Source of the DNA: Streptomyces sp. CGMCC 4.7035
Lineage (GTDB): Bacteria; Actinomycetota; Actinomycetes; Streptomycetales; Streptomycetaceae
Assembly: GCF_031583065.1 (NCBI RefSeq)
Contig: NZ_CP134053.1
Coordinates: forward strand, 4,650,001-4,714,000
Length of the DNA: 64,000 nt
Direction of reading: 5' to 3'
Every line of letters starts with the position of its first letter. The stretch's first letter is position 1. The notes under the pieces were generated by a model, which was given only the letters and a program-made list of their open reading frames with translations, was not told the origin of the DNA and made no database searches. Both the position numbers and the translations under genes were made by a program. Shown here piece by piece: positions 42,703 to 51,365 of this stretch.

Positions 42703-43995
42703 ATGAACGCGTCCCTCGGAGCGACGGCTCCGCCTCTGCCTGTGAGAAGTGGCCCGCTCGCGGGAGCCCGCCGGGTCACAGCCACCGTGTTCGCCGCCCA
42801 GGGCGCGGCGGTGGGCGCCGTGTCCACCACGGTGCCCGCCGTGGAGAGCCATCTGCGGCTGTCGTCCCTGGCGATGACCGCGCTCACGATCGCCCTGACG
42901 CTGGCCGCGGGTGCCGGCAGCTTCGCGGGCCTGGCCGCCGTACGCCGCTCGGGTACCGTCGCCGTCATGCGCGCGGCGGTGCTGACCGCGGCCGTGGCCC
43001 TGCTGTCCGTGGCCTGGGCGCCGGGCCGGCTCGCCGCCTCGGCGGCCTATGTCCTCTTCGGGCTGGCGCTGGGTGCCGTCGACGTGTCCGTCAACACCCG
43101 CGCGGCCACCGTCGAACGCCACTACGGGCGCAGCATCCTCTCCTCCTTCTACGCCGCCTGGAGCGCCGCGGGCGTGGCGGCAGCGCTGCTGACGGCGGGC
43201 GTCTCCCGGCTGGGCTGGCCGGTCGAGTACGTCCTGACCGCCCACGCCGCGCTCGTGGCCCTCCTGGCCCTGACCGTCCGGCCCCATGTCCTCCCGCCCA
43301 CGCTCTCCTCGTCCGGCGACAGGCCGGCGCCGCTCGAGGAGGGGCCGGCGCCGCTCGAGGAGGTCCTGGGGCGGCGGGTGTGGGCACGGCTCGTCCCCTT
43401 CGGTGTCGTTCTCCTCGTCGCCTACGTCGTGGACTCCACGGTCTCGGCATGGTCGACCGTCTACCTTCATCAGACCCTCGCCGCGTCCCTGGCGGCCGCG
43501 CCCCTCGCGTACGCGGCCTACCAGGCGGGCACGGTGACCGGCCGGGCGAGTGCCGACCTCATGGTCCGCCGGGTCGGGCCGGTGGCTGTGGTCCGCGCCG
43601 CCGCCCTGCTCGCGGCCGTCGCCCTGGCCGCTCTGGCGGCGGCACCGAGCTGGCCGTACGCGGTCGGCGCGGCAGGGTGTGCGGGCCTCGGAGTCGCCGC
43701 CCTCACCCCGCTGTGCGTCGCCGCGGCCGGCCGGCTGCGGCCCGGTGCCCCCGAGACGGTGCTGGCCCGGCTCAACGTCTTCAACTACGTCGGCGTTCTC
43801 GTCGGAGCCGGTGCGAGCGGGGGCCTGGGGGCGACGGGCCATTTCCGCGTCGCCTACGCGATACCCGCCGCACTCGCCATGGTCCTGGTGACCACGGCAC
43901 GCTTCTTCCGGACGCACGGCACCCGGGCCGCCGCGGGCATCGATACCGCCGTGTCCGTGCTCAGCTCACGTCCGCCCCATGGTCGTACACCGTGA
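42703..43995 (+). CDS. MFS transporter
   Basis: A 430-residue, ~12-TM major facilitator. It has VTATVFAAQGAAVGAVSTTV in TM1, YVLFGLALGAVDVSVNTRAA and ERHYGRSILSSFYAAWSAAG, features of the FucP/YbjJ-like branch (N-TRA and HxxxS blocks). The central loop carries a tandem in-frame duplication (PAPLEEGPAPLEE, 43325-43361), a recent slip repeat. The ATG at 42703 follows AGGAAGAGG. It is divergent from the monooxygenase operon and might move its substrate. Confidence 0.83.
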   Translation: MNASLGATAPPLPVRSGPLAGARRVTATVFAAQGAAVGAVSTTVPAVESHLRLSSLAMTALTIALTLAAGAGSFAGLAAVRRSGTVAVMRAAVLTAAVALLSVAWAPGRLAASAAYVLFGLALGAVDVSVNTRAATVERHYGRSILSSFYAAWSAAGVAAALLTAGVSRLGWPVEYVLTAHAALVALLALTVRPHVLPPTLSSSGDRPAPLEEGPAPLEEVLGRRVWARLVPFGVVLLVAYVVDSTVSAWSTVYLHQTLAASLAAAPLAYAAYQAGTVTGRASADLMVRRVGPVAVVRAAALLAAVALAALAAAPSWPYAVGAAGCAGLGVAALTPLCVAAAGRLRPGAPETVLARLNVFNYVGVLVGAGASGGLGATGHFRVAYAIPAALAMVLVTTARFFRTHGTRAAAGIDTAVSVLSSRPPHGRTP

Positions 43996-44084
43996 CCACG
44001 AGCCCCCGCCCGACCAGCCGCTCCTGGATCAGCGGCTCGCCCCGGGACCACTTCCCGCAGTGGGTACCGGACGGCCGCCCGGAG

Positions 44085-44394
44085 TAGCTGCGGCAGTGCG
44101 TGGACGGGAGCCTGCAGCGTTTGAAGCTGGACCGCGTCGACCTGTACCAGCCGCACCGGATCGACCCGATGGTGCCGTTCGCCGAGCAGGTCGGCGCGCG
44201 CGGCGCAGCCGGGGGGCATCCTCGCGGAGGCCCCGGCCCGCCACGAGGCCACTCCGGCGCAGCCGGCACTCGCCTGGCTCCTGCACCGTTCCCCCGTGAT
44301 CCTGCCGATCCCCCGCACCTCCAAGGTCGCCCACCTGGAAGACAACGTCGCCGCGGCGACCATCTCGCTGACCGCCGACGAGGTCGCACAGTGA
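44085..44394 (+). pseudogene. Aldo/keto reductase remnant, frameshifted
   Basis: The first part reads SLQRLKLDRVDLYQPHRIDP (normally RL..D.IDLYQ.HR.D), and after a deletion and frame change the second part reads TPAQPALAWLLHRSPVILPI, PRTSKVAHLEDNVAAA and ISLTADEV. Both are conserved AKR blocks, but the N-terminus with the Asp/Tyr/Lys catalytic set and the middle are missing. Not functional. Confidence 0.75.
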
Positions 44395-44789
44395 GCGCCC
44401 TCAACTGACCCCGACAGGGGCGCCATGCGTACGTTGAAGCAGCGCGGGGCACCCCCGCCAGGCAGGGTGGCGATGCGCCGCAGAGCGCGTCCGTGTACGG
44501 CGCGCCGCACCCAGGTACGGCACGGCTCGTGAACACGACTTTCTGACGTACGCGCTCGGCGCCGTGAGCCCTCGCGACGAGGGCCTCGTTGTTGTCGAGC
44601 TGGGCCTCGACTGTCGGTCCTCTCCGCGACGGCGGAACGGCCGTGCGACTCCGCCGCGCGCGACCGTCCACGAGTCGGTGGCCATGGCCGCGACGGCCGT
44701 GGTTCCCCCGGCCAGGGCGTCGGCAACCTTTTCGCTTTCTGCGGTCACTGAGCAGTGCACCATCGGCTCGAACTCCAGGACGGACAGGC
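44395..44789. other. Gene-free stretch before the expansin gene
   Basis: No convincing coding sequence on either strand across 395 bp. The right end presumably holds the expansin promoter, but no clear box is visible. Confidence 0.35.
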
Positions 44790-45746
44790 ATGACGACAGC
44801 AAGGCAGGCCGCGCGGCAGCGCAGGCGCAGACACAGGCAGATGCTGGGCACCACCTTGGCGCTGGCTATCGCAGGCGTGGTCGTCTGCCTGGTCGTGGCG
44901 TCGCTCCCCGGCCGCAAGGCGGATGCGGGGCCCGTCGCGGCCACCCCCGTCACCACCGCCCCAGTGAGAGCCACAGCAGCGACCACGTCGGACAGGCCGG
45001 CCTCGACGGCTTCCCCGACCGTGACCGGCACCCCGACGCCGACGCCGACGGCGAGTGCGTCCGCCACGGCAGCGCACCCGTCGGCCACGCACACTCCGCG
45101 GCCCCCGCGGCAGACATCCGCGGCATCGTCGGCAGGACGGATCCGGCCCGGGACCACCTACCGAGGTGTCGCCACCGCCTATGAGGCCGGGAACGGAGAC
45201 GGCGCCTGCCTGTTCGGCCCGAGCCCCGACCTCATGATCGCGGCGATGAACACCACCGACTACGAGACGGCCAGGGCCTGCGGGGCCTACGTGCTCGTCC
45301 GCGCGGCGAACGGCGCTTCCGTCACGGTCCGGATCACCAACGAATGCCCGGCGCCGTGCGCACCCGGTCAACTTGACCTCAGCCAGCAGGCGTTCGCCAA
45401 GCTCGGCGACCTCAAGCTCGGCCGGATCCCGATTACCTGGAGCCTGCTGAGCCCCAGTACGTCCGGCACCATTTCCATCCGGTACAAGACCGGCTCCAGC
45501 CCCTACTGGTGCGGCATCCAGGCCATCGGCCACCGTAATCCGGTCGCCGGGCTGGAGGTCCGCACCGCGGCAGGCTGGCGGCGACTGCCCCGTACCGACT
45601 ACAACTACTTCATCTCCGCCGACGGCAGCGGGTGCGGCGGCGCGATCAGAATCACGGACATCTATGGGCAACAGCTGACCGTCAGCGGAATCGCGCTGCG
45701 GCCGAACGTCGTGCAACCGACCCATCTCCAGTTCGCCCAGCACTGA
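44790..45746 (+). CDS. Expansin-like secreted/anchored protein (EXLX1 type)
   Basis: A 318-residue protein. The basic N-terminus (MTTARQAARQRRRRHRQ) and a hydrophobic segment (LGTTLALAIAGVVVCLVVAS) form a signal or signal anchor. A Thr/Pro/Ala-rich linker to ~115 follows, then a double-psi beta-barrel (TTYRGVATAYEAGNGDGACL to ITNECPAPCAPGQLDLSQQA FAKLGDLKLGRIPITW) and a CBM63-like domain ending LTVSGIALRP. The Asp in QLDLS corresponds to the essential Asp of bacterial expansins. Expansins loosen cellulose or peptidoglycan without hydrolysis. It fits the polysaccharide theme of the GH87 gene. Confidence 0.85.
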   Translation: MTTARQAARQRRRRHRQMLGTTLALAIAGVVVCLVVASLPGRKADAGPVAATPVTTAPVRATAATTSDRPASTASPTVTGTPTPTPTASASATAAHPSATHTPRPPRQTSAASSAGRIRPGTTYRGVATAYEAGNGDGACLFGPSPDLMIAAMNTTDYETARACGAYVLVRAANGASVTVRITNECPAPCAPGQLDLSQQAFAKLGDLKLGRIPITWSLLSPSTSGTISIRYKTGSSPYWCGIQAIGHRNPVAGLEVRTAAGWRRLPRTDYNYFISADGSGCGGAIRITDIYGQQLTVSGIALRPNVVQPTHLQFAQH

Positions 45747-45865
45747 TCGCACCGCCCGATGCGATGTGATCGTCCATCGCGCACGATCGTCCTGCCCGAC
45801 CGGCCCCTCGCCCTGGTCGCCCGCCTCCGCCGGCAACCAGGGCACAGCCGTGTTTCCGCGCCGCC

Positions 45866-46846
45866 TCACGCCTCCTTCGGCGGAGCCGTACTCTCACGGA
45901 CGGTAAGGGTGGTGGCGATCTCCAACCCGAACTGCGGCACCTCCTCGCCGCGGCCGAGCGCCAGGGCCAGCTCGGTGGCAGCCGTCGCCATCTCGGCCAG
46001 CGGCTGATGGACGGTGGTCAAGGGCGGATCCACCCAGGCCACGGTCGGTACGTCGTCGAAGCCCACCACGCTGAGATCGTCCGGGATGCGCAGGCCGAGT
46101 CCGCGCGCGGCCTGGTAGACGCCGAGCGCCTGCATGTCGTTGGCAGTGAACACGGCGGTGGGGCGATCGGGTCGGGACAGCAGCTCCCGCGCGGCGGCGT
46201 ATCCGTGCTCGTGGGTGAGCTGCGTCTTCACCACCAGGCCCGGTTCCGGCGTCAGCCCGGCTTCCCCGAGGGCGGAGAGGTAACCGGACAGGCGGGCGCG
46301 GCAGTAGGGGTGATCCGGTCCGCTGATCATGGCGATGCGCCGGTGTCCGAGGTCGAGCAGATGCCGGGTCGCCGCCTGCCCGCCCCTCCAGTTCGTGGCG
46401 CCCACGAACGGCACGCCGTCGGGCAACTCGTCGATCGGGTCGAAGACTACGAACGGGATGCCTTTCGCCGTGAGCTGTGCCCGCTCCGCTTCGGAGAGCT
46501 GCGCCACCGACAGAACGCACTGAGGGCGCCGCCCGACCGTGTCGTCGATGGTCATGCCCTCCGTGTCATGGAGCCCGAGCTCCGACACCAGCACCCCGAC
46601 CCGGTTCCTGCGGGCCACGCGCTCCACACCGCGGATGACCTCCACGGCCCACATGCTCTCCAACTCGCGGAAGACGAGTTCCACCAGTTTGCTGCGGTTC
46701 TTGGGAGGCTTGCGGTAACCGTACTGGTGGATCAGTTGCTCGACACGCGCGCGCGTCTCTTCCGACACCCCGGAGCGGCCGTTGAGCACCTTCGACACGG
46801 TGGGCACCGAGACGCCCGCGGATTCGGCGATGTACGCGATCGTCAC
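45866..46846 (-). CDS. LacI-family sugar-responsive regulator
   Basis: A 326-residue repressor. The N-terminal HTH reads VTIAYIAESAGVSVPTVSKV then LNGRSGVSEETRARVEQL with the hinge following; the effector domain has the type-I periplasmic-binding fold (GHRRIAMISGPDHPYCRARL, RPTAVFTANDMQALGVYQAA, DDLSVVGFDDVPTVAWVDPP). The GTG at 46846 begins the HTH; an in-frame GTG near 46885 (VGRPSTEDHSE) is a possible earlier start. It is convergent with the expansin gene. Its likely targets are carbohydrate genes nearby, such as GH87, expansin, or the truncated MFS gene upstream. Confidence 0.87.
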   Translation of the reverse strand: MTIAYIAESAGVSVPTVSKVLNGRSGVSEETRARVEQLIHQYGYRKPPKNRSKLVELVFRELESMWAVEVIRGVERVARRNRVGVLVSELGLHDTEGMTIDDTVGRRPQCVLSVAQLSEAERAQLTAKGIPFVVFDPIDELPDGVPFVGATNWRGGQAATRHLLDLGHRRIAMISGPDHPYCRARLSGYLSALGEAGLTPEPGLVVKTQLTHEHGYAAARELLSRPDRPTAVFTANDMQALGVYQAARGLGLRIPDDLSVVGFDDVPTVAWVDPPLTTVHQPLAEMATAATELALALGRGEEVPQFGLEIATTLTVRESTAPPKEA

Positions 46847-47141
46847 CGATGCGGGTCCCTCGCCGCGCTCGCTGTGGTCCTCCGTCGAAGGTCTTCCCAC
46901 TCGATTGTCCGGCACGGTCGCCTGTCCCCATCCCCTCGGCCTGCTGCCAGCTGTCATTCTGGCACTTCGCGCTGTGGGCCGGTGGGCCCTGCCGGGGCCC
47001 GGTCGAAGCGGTCCGCCTTCATGGGGCCCCGCCGGCATCGGGCCCCGCCGACGGATATGGCTTCCGACCGCCGGCTCAGTGGCCCAATGCGTCTGTCCCC
47101 ATGGCCAGGTGGTCACGAGTGCCTCGTAAAGCTCGGGGTGC

Positions 47142-47345
47142 ATGACCGCGAGGAGGGCGGCCAACGCCGGCTGGACCGGCACCGCGGGACTCCTGCCCGC
47201 CACCGCGGGACTCCTCCCCACCGCGGGCTTCGTCGTCCTGCTCACCCTCGGCCAGATGCTGGTCACTCCGGCCACCCGCGCCTGGGCACCCGACTTCACC
47301 GAGGACGGACGCGCCGGCCTCTACACCGGCGCGCTGTCCTCTGTC
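47142..47345 (+). pseudogene. MFS transporter C-terminal fragment
   Basis: About 65 codons: AGLLPTAGFVVLLTLGQMLV, TPATRAWAPDFTEDGRAGLY, TGALSS. This is the TM10-11 region of DHA1-type MFS proteins (normally LGEMLVVPAARDLVPDLADEGRLGLYTGALSS). Homology ends abruptly near the stop of the convergent NAD kinase gene. Upstream to 46847 no gene is visible. Confidence 0.65.
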
Positions 47346-47356
47346 GTCCCATCCGC

Positions 47357-48430
47357 TCACCGAAGAGGTGAGAAACCGTCCGGGACCGGCAACAGCGCCA
47401 GATGGGCGAGGTCTCCGGGCGGCGGTGTGGTCACCGACCAGAGCGGGGCAGGCGATCCGTCGGCGACCGCGGCCGGGGCATCGGTCAGGTTCATCCGCTC
47501 ACGCAGATGGCCGTAGAAGTCCATCGGCCCCAGCCTCACGGCCCGCAGCCGGCGCGGAGCGGCGTACACACCGATCCAGTCCCCGGGATCGAGCACGCCC
47601 CGCAACTGACCGTCGATGCTGACCGCGGCCTGCCCCGACCGTTCGAGCACGCGCAAACCGACGGGCTCGTCCGGAGCCGTGACGACCGATCGATTGAACG
47701 CCATGTGCGGGGCGACCGGCGTGAAGACGAGGGCATCCGCACGCGGCGAGACGACCGGCCCTCCCGCGGCGAAACTGTAGGCGGTCGATCCGGTCGGGGT
47801 CGCCACCAGCAGGGCGTCGGCCGAATAGGAGGCGAGAAGCCTGCCGGAGACGTAGACCCCGACCGATACCTGGCGGTCCCGGGACAGCTTCTCCAGCACG
47901 ACATCGTTGAGTGCTGTGACGTTCAGCGGGATGCCCCACTCGTCGTCGGCCTTGCAGTCGGAGCGTACCCGCGGCGGCGGCAGAAGCGGACCACGGCCGT
48001 ACTTCACCCAATCCTCCATGTCCGCCGGCACCTCCAGGCAACGGGAGGCACGCAGGGTGAGCAGCATGCGGCTGTCGACCCTGAACCGGTCCTCGCGCAC
48101 CGCGTCCAGCGCCGAACGCACCCCGGAGGCCGACACCCCCGTCAGGAAACCGACCCGCCCGAGGTCGACCCCCAGGACGAGGGAGTCGTTCTCGGCGGCC
48201 AGCCGGGCACCCCGCAGAAAGGTGCCGTCCCCACCCAGGGTGACGATGAGGTCGGGATCGCCCGCGGCCTCGACCTCCTCACGCGCGCCGCGTCGCCCGC
48301 CGTCGTGCCACACGTCGATGTCCGTGCACCGCACGGCGTGTTCCTCGCACCACGCCCGGACCACATCGGCCGCCTCCACGGCCTCCGCGCGCCCACCGTG
48401 CACCACCAGGCCGATTCGGTTCACAGTCAC
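47357..48430 (-). CDS. nadK: NAD kinase
   Basis: A 357-residue ATP-NAD kinase making NADP. Motifs: LIVTLGGDGTFLRGARLAA (GGDG), NDSLVLGVDLGRVGFLTGV, ALNDVVLEKLSRD (NE/D motif), LVATPTGSTAYSFAAGGPVV. The GTG at 48430 follows GGAGG by 5 nt; GTG 48424 is equally possible. Streptomyces keep a housekeeping NAD kinase elsewhere in the DNA-repair/argR operon; this one stands alone between fragments and has a longer middle segment (DMEDWVKYGRGPLLPPPRVR), so it is probably an additional paralogue (inference). Confidence 0.88.
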   Translation of the reverse strand: MTVNRIGLVVHGGRAEAVEAADVVRAWCEEHAVRCTDIDVWHDGGRRGAREEVEAAGDPDLIVTLGGDGTFLRGARLAAENDSLVLGVDLGRVGFLTGVSASGVRSALDAVREDRFRVDSRMLLTLRASRCLEVPADMEDWVKYGRGPLLPPPRVRSDCKADDEWGIPLNVTALNDVVLEKLSRDRQVSVGVYVSGRLLASYSADALLVATPTGSTAYSFAAGGPVVSPRADALVFTPVAPHMAFNRSVVTAPDEPVGLRVLERSGQAAVSIDGQLRGVLDPGDWIGVYAAPRRLRAVRLGPMDFYGHLRERMNLTDAPAAVADGSPAPLWSVTTPPPGDLAHLALLPVPDGFSPLR

Positions 48431-48498
48431 ATCCGCCTCCAGGACGTCTCGGTCACCAGGTCGTGGCGACGGTGCGGAGCGTTGCCCAGGTGTCGCCT

Positions 48499-48696
48499 CT
48501 ACGGGCGTAGTCGGTAGCCGGTCGAAGCCGCCACTTCGCGTCGCATCTGCGCCGGCCACTCGGCCTTCGGCTGCACGTATCCGGTCATGTGTGTAAGGGC
48601 GAACCCGTCGTCGAGCAGGTCGTCGAACGCCTCTGTATCAGCTTCGTCCATGGCGTCCGGATAGGCACGGTGAGCCACCGTGAGCGGAGCGGTCAC
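48499..48696 (-). pseudogene. Truncated SnoaL-like (NTF2-fold) protein
   Basis: A 65-residue frame with AMDEADTEAFDDLLDDGFAL then THMTGYVQPKAEWPAQMR. This is the N-terminal half of DUF4440/SnoaL-like small enzymes (x-D-L-L-D-x-x-F-x-L-x-H-M-T-G). The C-terminal half of the cone is missing. It lies just upstream of the NAD kinase start. Confidence 0.6.
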
Positions 48697-48919
48697 GTTC
48701 GCTCAACAACAAGCTATTGACATGACATTTGGACAGGGGCCATCGTACTCGCACTAGAGCGCACTAGTAGAGCGCGACAGCATGTCTTCGTGACTGGACG
48801 GAGTGGAGTGGATGTGTATCCGCAGAGCCGCCGCACCCTCGAATCCCTCGAATCCCTCGACGCCGAACTCCGGGCGCGTTTCTCCTGACCTCATCCGAAG
48901 GAACTTCCCAATCGTGTTG
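48697..48919. other. Intergenic region with candidate plus-strand promoter
   Basis: TTGACA (48717-48722) followed by AT-rich sequence and the near-repeat GCACTAGAGC-GCACTAGTAGAGC (about 48752-48774) looks like a promoter/operator reading rightwards. It leads only to a 31-codon frame from GTG 48791 (VTGRSGVDVYPQSRRTLESL) containing the tandem CTCGAATCC repeat, and then into the IS110 element. Confidence 0.35.
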
Positions 48920-50137
48920 TCAAGCCGCTGCCGTGACGGGAGGTGAAGTGTGAAAGCACTCTCCGTCACGGATCATCGCCCACAGGACGTTGAGGCGTCG
49001 GCGTGCGAGAGCCAGCAGGGCCCGCTTGTGGCCCTTGCCCTCGCTCCGCTTCCGGTCGTAGAACGCCCTCGAGACGGGGCAGCACTGAAGGCTCACCATG
49101 GCCGACAGATACATGGTTCTCAGCAGACCGCGGTGGTAGCGCCGCGGCCGGCGCAGATTGCCGCTGACGCGGCCGGAGTCGCGTGGCCTGGGGGCCAGGC
49201 CGGCGAAGCCGGCCAAGCGGTCGGAGCTGCCGAAGGCGTCCATGTCGCCACCGGTGGCGGCAATGAACTCGGCCGCGAGTTTCGTGCCCATGCCGGGCAG
49301 GCTGCAGATCACCTCGGCGTGCGGATGCTCGCGAAACCGGGCCTCGATCAGGGCGTCGAGCTCGGCGATCTCCTCATCGAGGGCCATCACCCCCTTCGCC
49401 AGGCGGACCACCATGGCGGCGGCCAGCTTCTCGCCGGGCAGCGCGGTCAGCTGGGCCTGAGCGGCCTCCACCACCGTCTTCGCCAGTGTGGCGGCGCCAC
49501 GAACCTTGCGGTTCTTCAGCCAGGTCTCGATCCGGCTCGCTCCGGCCCGGCGGATCGCGGCCGGGGTCTGAAATCCGGTCAGCAGCATCACCGGTCCCCG
49601 GTTCGTCAGTTCCAGGGCCTGCTCCAACGCGGGGAAGATCTCCAGGAGTTGGGCACGGAGCCGGTTGATCTGCCGGGTCCGGTCGAAGACCGCGTCCAGG
49701 CGGCGGGTAGTCAGAGTGCGCAGGTCAACGGCGATCTCGTCGCCTGGCCGCAACAGGCCGAGGTCGCGGCGGACACGGGCCTGGTCGGCGATGACGAAGG
49801 CGTCCTTCGCATCCGTTTTGCCCTCGCCCCGGTAGGTGGCCGAGGCTCGGTGGACCGCCAGGCCAGTGAGATAAGCAACCGGCTGGCCGTGGTTGACCAG
49901 CAGGCCAATCAGCAGCGCGGCCCCACCGTGGTTGAGGTCGACGGCCCACAGCACGTCCTGGGATATCTCCAGAACATCGCTGATCAGGGCGAGCAGTTCA
50001 GTCTCGTCGTTCGCGACCCGGCGGGACAGCTGACGTTTGCCGTCCGCGTCGATCACCACCGCATGGTGGTGGGTCTTGCCGATGTCCACTCCAGCCCAGA
50101 TCTCGGGCACGTTCCCCTCCGCCAGCTCGTCGTACAT
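48920..50137 (-). CDS. IS110-family DEDD transposase
   Basis: A 405-residue transposase. The N-terminal RuvC-like DEDD domain shows IWAGVDIGKTHHHAVVID with the first Asp, and KTDAKDAFVIADQAR with the later acidic pair. The C-terminal Tnp_20 domain shows EVICSLPGMGTKLAAEFIAA, then RLAGFAGLAPRPRDSGRVSG, whose Ser is the candidate nucleophile. ATG 50137 (MYDELAEGNVPEIW) is the start; the open frame beyond is antisense to other DNA. No frameshift or stop is visible, so it may be active. IS110 enzymes use a bridge RNA to choose donor and target DNA. Confidence 0.9.
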   Translation of the reverse strand: MYDELAEGNVPEIWAGVDIGKTHHHAVVIDADGKRQLSRRVANDETELLALISDVLEISQDVLWAVDLNHGGAALLIGLLVNHGQPVAYLTGLAVHRASATYRGEGKTDAKDAFVIADQARVRRDLGLLRPGDEIAVDLRTLTTRRLDAVFDRTRQINRLRAQLLEIFPALEQALELTNRGPVMLLTGFQTPAAIRRAGASRIETWLKNRKVRGAATLAKTVVEAAQAQLTALPGEKLAAAMVVRLAKGVMALDEEIAELDALIEARFREHPHAEVICSLPGMGTKLAAEFIAATGGDMDAFGSSDRLAGFAGLAPRPRDSGRVSGNLRRPRRYHRGLLRTMYLSAMVSLQCCPVSRAFYDRKRSEGKGHKRALLALARRRLNVLWAMIRDGECFHTSPPVTAAA

Positions 50138-50340
50138 CGCCCCCGCAGACGACCTCGCCGACGTTGTCCTACAGCAGCGATCGGAGTCGCATCTCCCAAT
50201 TGGCGGTCGAGTCGTCGCGGGGCTCCGGGCGGCCAAGTTCCTTGAGCCATCGAGGGCGCAACGATGACAGCCATACCCAGAGCCCCTGGGCCTTCCCGAT
50301 CTTACGAATGACCAGAACGGACCCACAGTTGAAAGGTAGG
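50138..50340 (-). ncRNA. Candidate IS110 bridge-RNA region
   Basis: The non-coding end of about 200 bp on the 5' side of the transposase start. In the IS110 group this end encodes the bridge RNA with target- and donor-binding loops. The size fits, and no gene is visible here. I have not been able to fold it or to identify loop-DNA matches, so the call rests on position and family knowledge. Confidence 0.35.
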
Positions 50341-50348
50341 ACACGACC

Positions 50349-51365
50349 ATGACCGTAGGTATGGGCGTCATCGGCGCCGGCTGGATCGGCAAGGAGCACA
50401 TCCAGCGTCTCACCCACACCGTCACCGGTGCACGGATCACCGCGGTCACCGATATCGACGCCGCTCGCGCCGAAGAGGCGGCGGCGCCGGTCGGCGCCAG
50501 GGTGCTGCACGACGGCGCGGCCGTGGTCTCGGCGGACGAGGTGGACGCCGTACTCGTGACGTCCTGGGGCCCGACCCACGCCGAGCACGTGCTGAACGCG
50601 ATCGCCGCCGGAAAGCCGGTGTTCTGCGAGAAGCCCCTCGCCACCACCGCCGAGGACTGTCTGAAGATCATCGAGGCCGAGATCGCGTACGGCCGCCGCC
50701 TGGTCCAGGTCGGCTTCATGCGCCGCTACGACGCCGGCTACCGGCAGATGAAGCAGGTCATCGACTCCGGCCGGATCGGTGAGCCGCTGATCGTGCACTG
50801 CGCCCACCGCAACCCGACCGTCCCGGAGTCGTACACCTCCGCGATGGCCGCCCTGGACACTGCGGTGCACGAGGTCGACGTGCTGCGCTGGCTGCTCGAC
50901 GACGAGATCGTCTCCACCCAGGTGCTCACCCCGCGCGCCACGAGCAAGCGGTCCGCCCACCTCAAGGACCCGCAGATCATGCTCTTCGAGACCGCCAACG
51001 GTGTCCGCATCGATCTGGAGGTCTTCGTCAACTGCCAGTACGGCTACGACATCCAGTGCGAGACGGTCGGCGAGGAGGGTCTGGTCCGGCTGCCCGACCC
51101 GGACGCGGTCGCCGTCCGCACCGCCGGACAGCACAGCACAGCGGTTCTCACGGACTGGGTGGGGCGCTTCAAGGACGCCTTCGACACCGAGTTCCGCGAG
51201 TGGATCGCGGGCCTGGCAGCCGGCGACGAGCCGACCGGCCCCTCGGCCTGGGACGGCTACGCCGCCACCGCCATCACCGCAGCGACCGTCGAGGCCCTGG
51301 AGTCGGGCCGCGTCGTGGCCACAGACCTCAAGCCCCGCCCCGCCTTCTACGGAGGTGCCGCGTGA
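50349..51365 (+). CDS. Gfo/Idh/MocA oxidoreductase, myo-inositol 2-dehydrogenase-like
   Basis: A 338-residue NAD(P)-dependent sugar/inositol dehydrogenase. It has the Rossmann motif GMGVIGAGWIGKEHIQRL, the signature AGKPVFCEKPLATTAEDC with the EKP Lys, RRYDAGYRQMK, and the catalytic block ALDTAVHEVDVLRWLL with Asp and His two turns apart. It resembles IolG. The stop overlaps the GTG of the next gene (GTGA, 51362-51365). The IS110 element ends only a few bases upstream of the ribosome site AAAGGTAGGA, so native promoter control may have been lost. Confidence 0.88.
   Translation: MTVGMGVIGAGWIGKEHIQRLTHTVTGARITAVTDIDAARAEEAAAPVGARVLHDGAAVVSADEVDAVLVTSWGPTHAEHVLNAIAAGKPVFCEKPLATTAEDCLKIIEAEIAYGRRLVQVGFMRRYDAGYRQMKQVIDSGRIGEPLIVHCAHRNPTVPESYTSAMAALDTAVHEVDVLRWLLDDEIVSTQVLTPRATSKRSAHLKDPQIMLFETANGVRIDLEVFVNCQYGYDIQCETVGEEGLVRLPDPDAVAVRTAGQHSTAVLTDWVGRFKDAFDTEFREWIAGLAAGDEPTGPSAWDGYAATAITAATVEALESGRVVATDLKPRPAFYGGAA

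Larger units (their letters stand above)
48900..50340 (-). mobile_element. IS110-family insertion sequence
   Basis: A complete-looking IS110 element: a 405-codon DEDD transposase gene (48920-50137) and about 200 bp of non-coding DNA on its 5' side. IS110 elements lack terminal inverted repeats and make no target duplication, so the ends cannot be set by eye; the given limits are approximate. It sits between a candidate promoter at ~48.72 kb and the oxidoreductase gene at 50.35 kb. Confidence 0.75.

Noticed and set aside
48920..50137. Terminal inverted repeats and target duplication around the IS110 transposase
   Set aside because: None were visible, and the family does not normally have them, so exact ends were not claimed.
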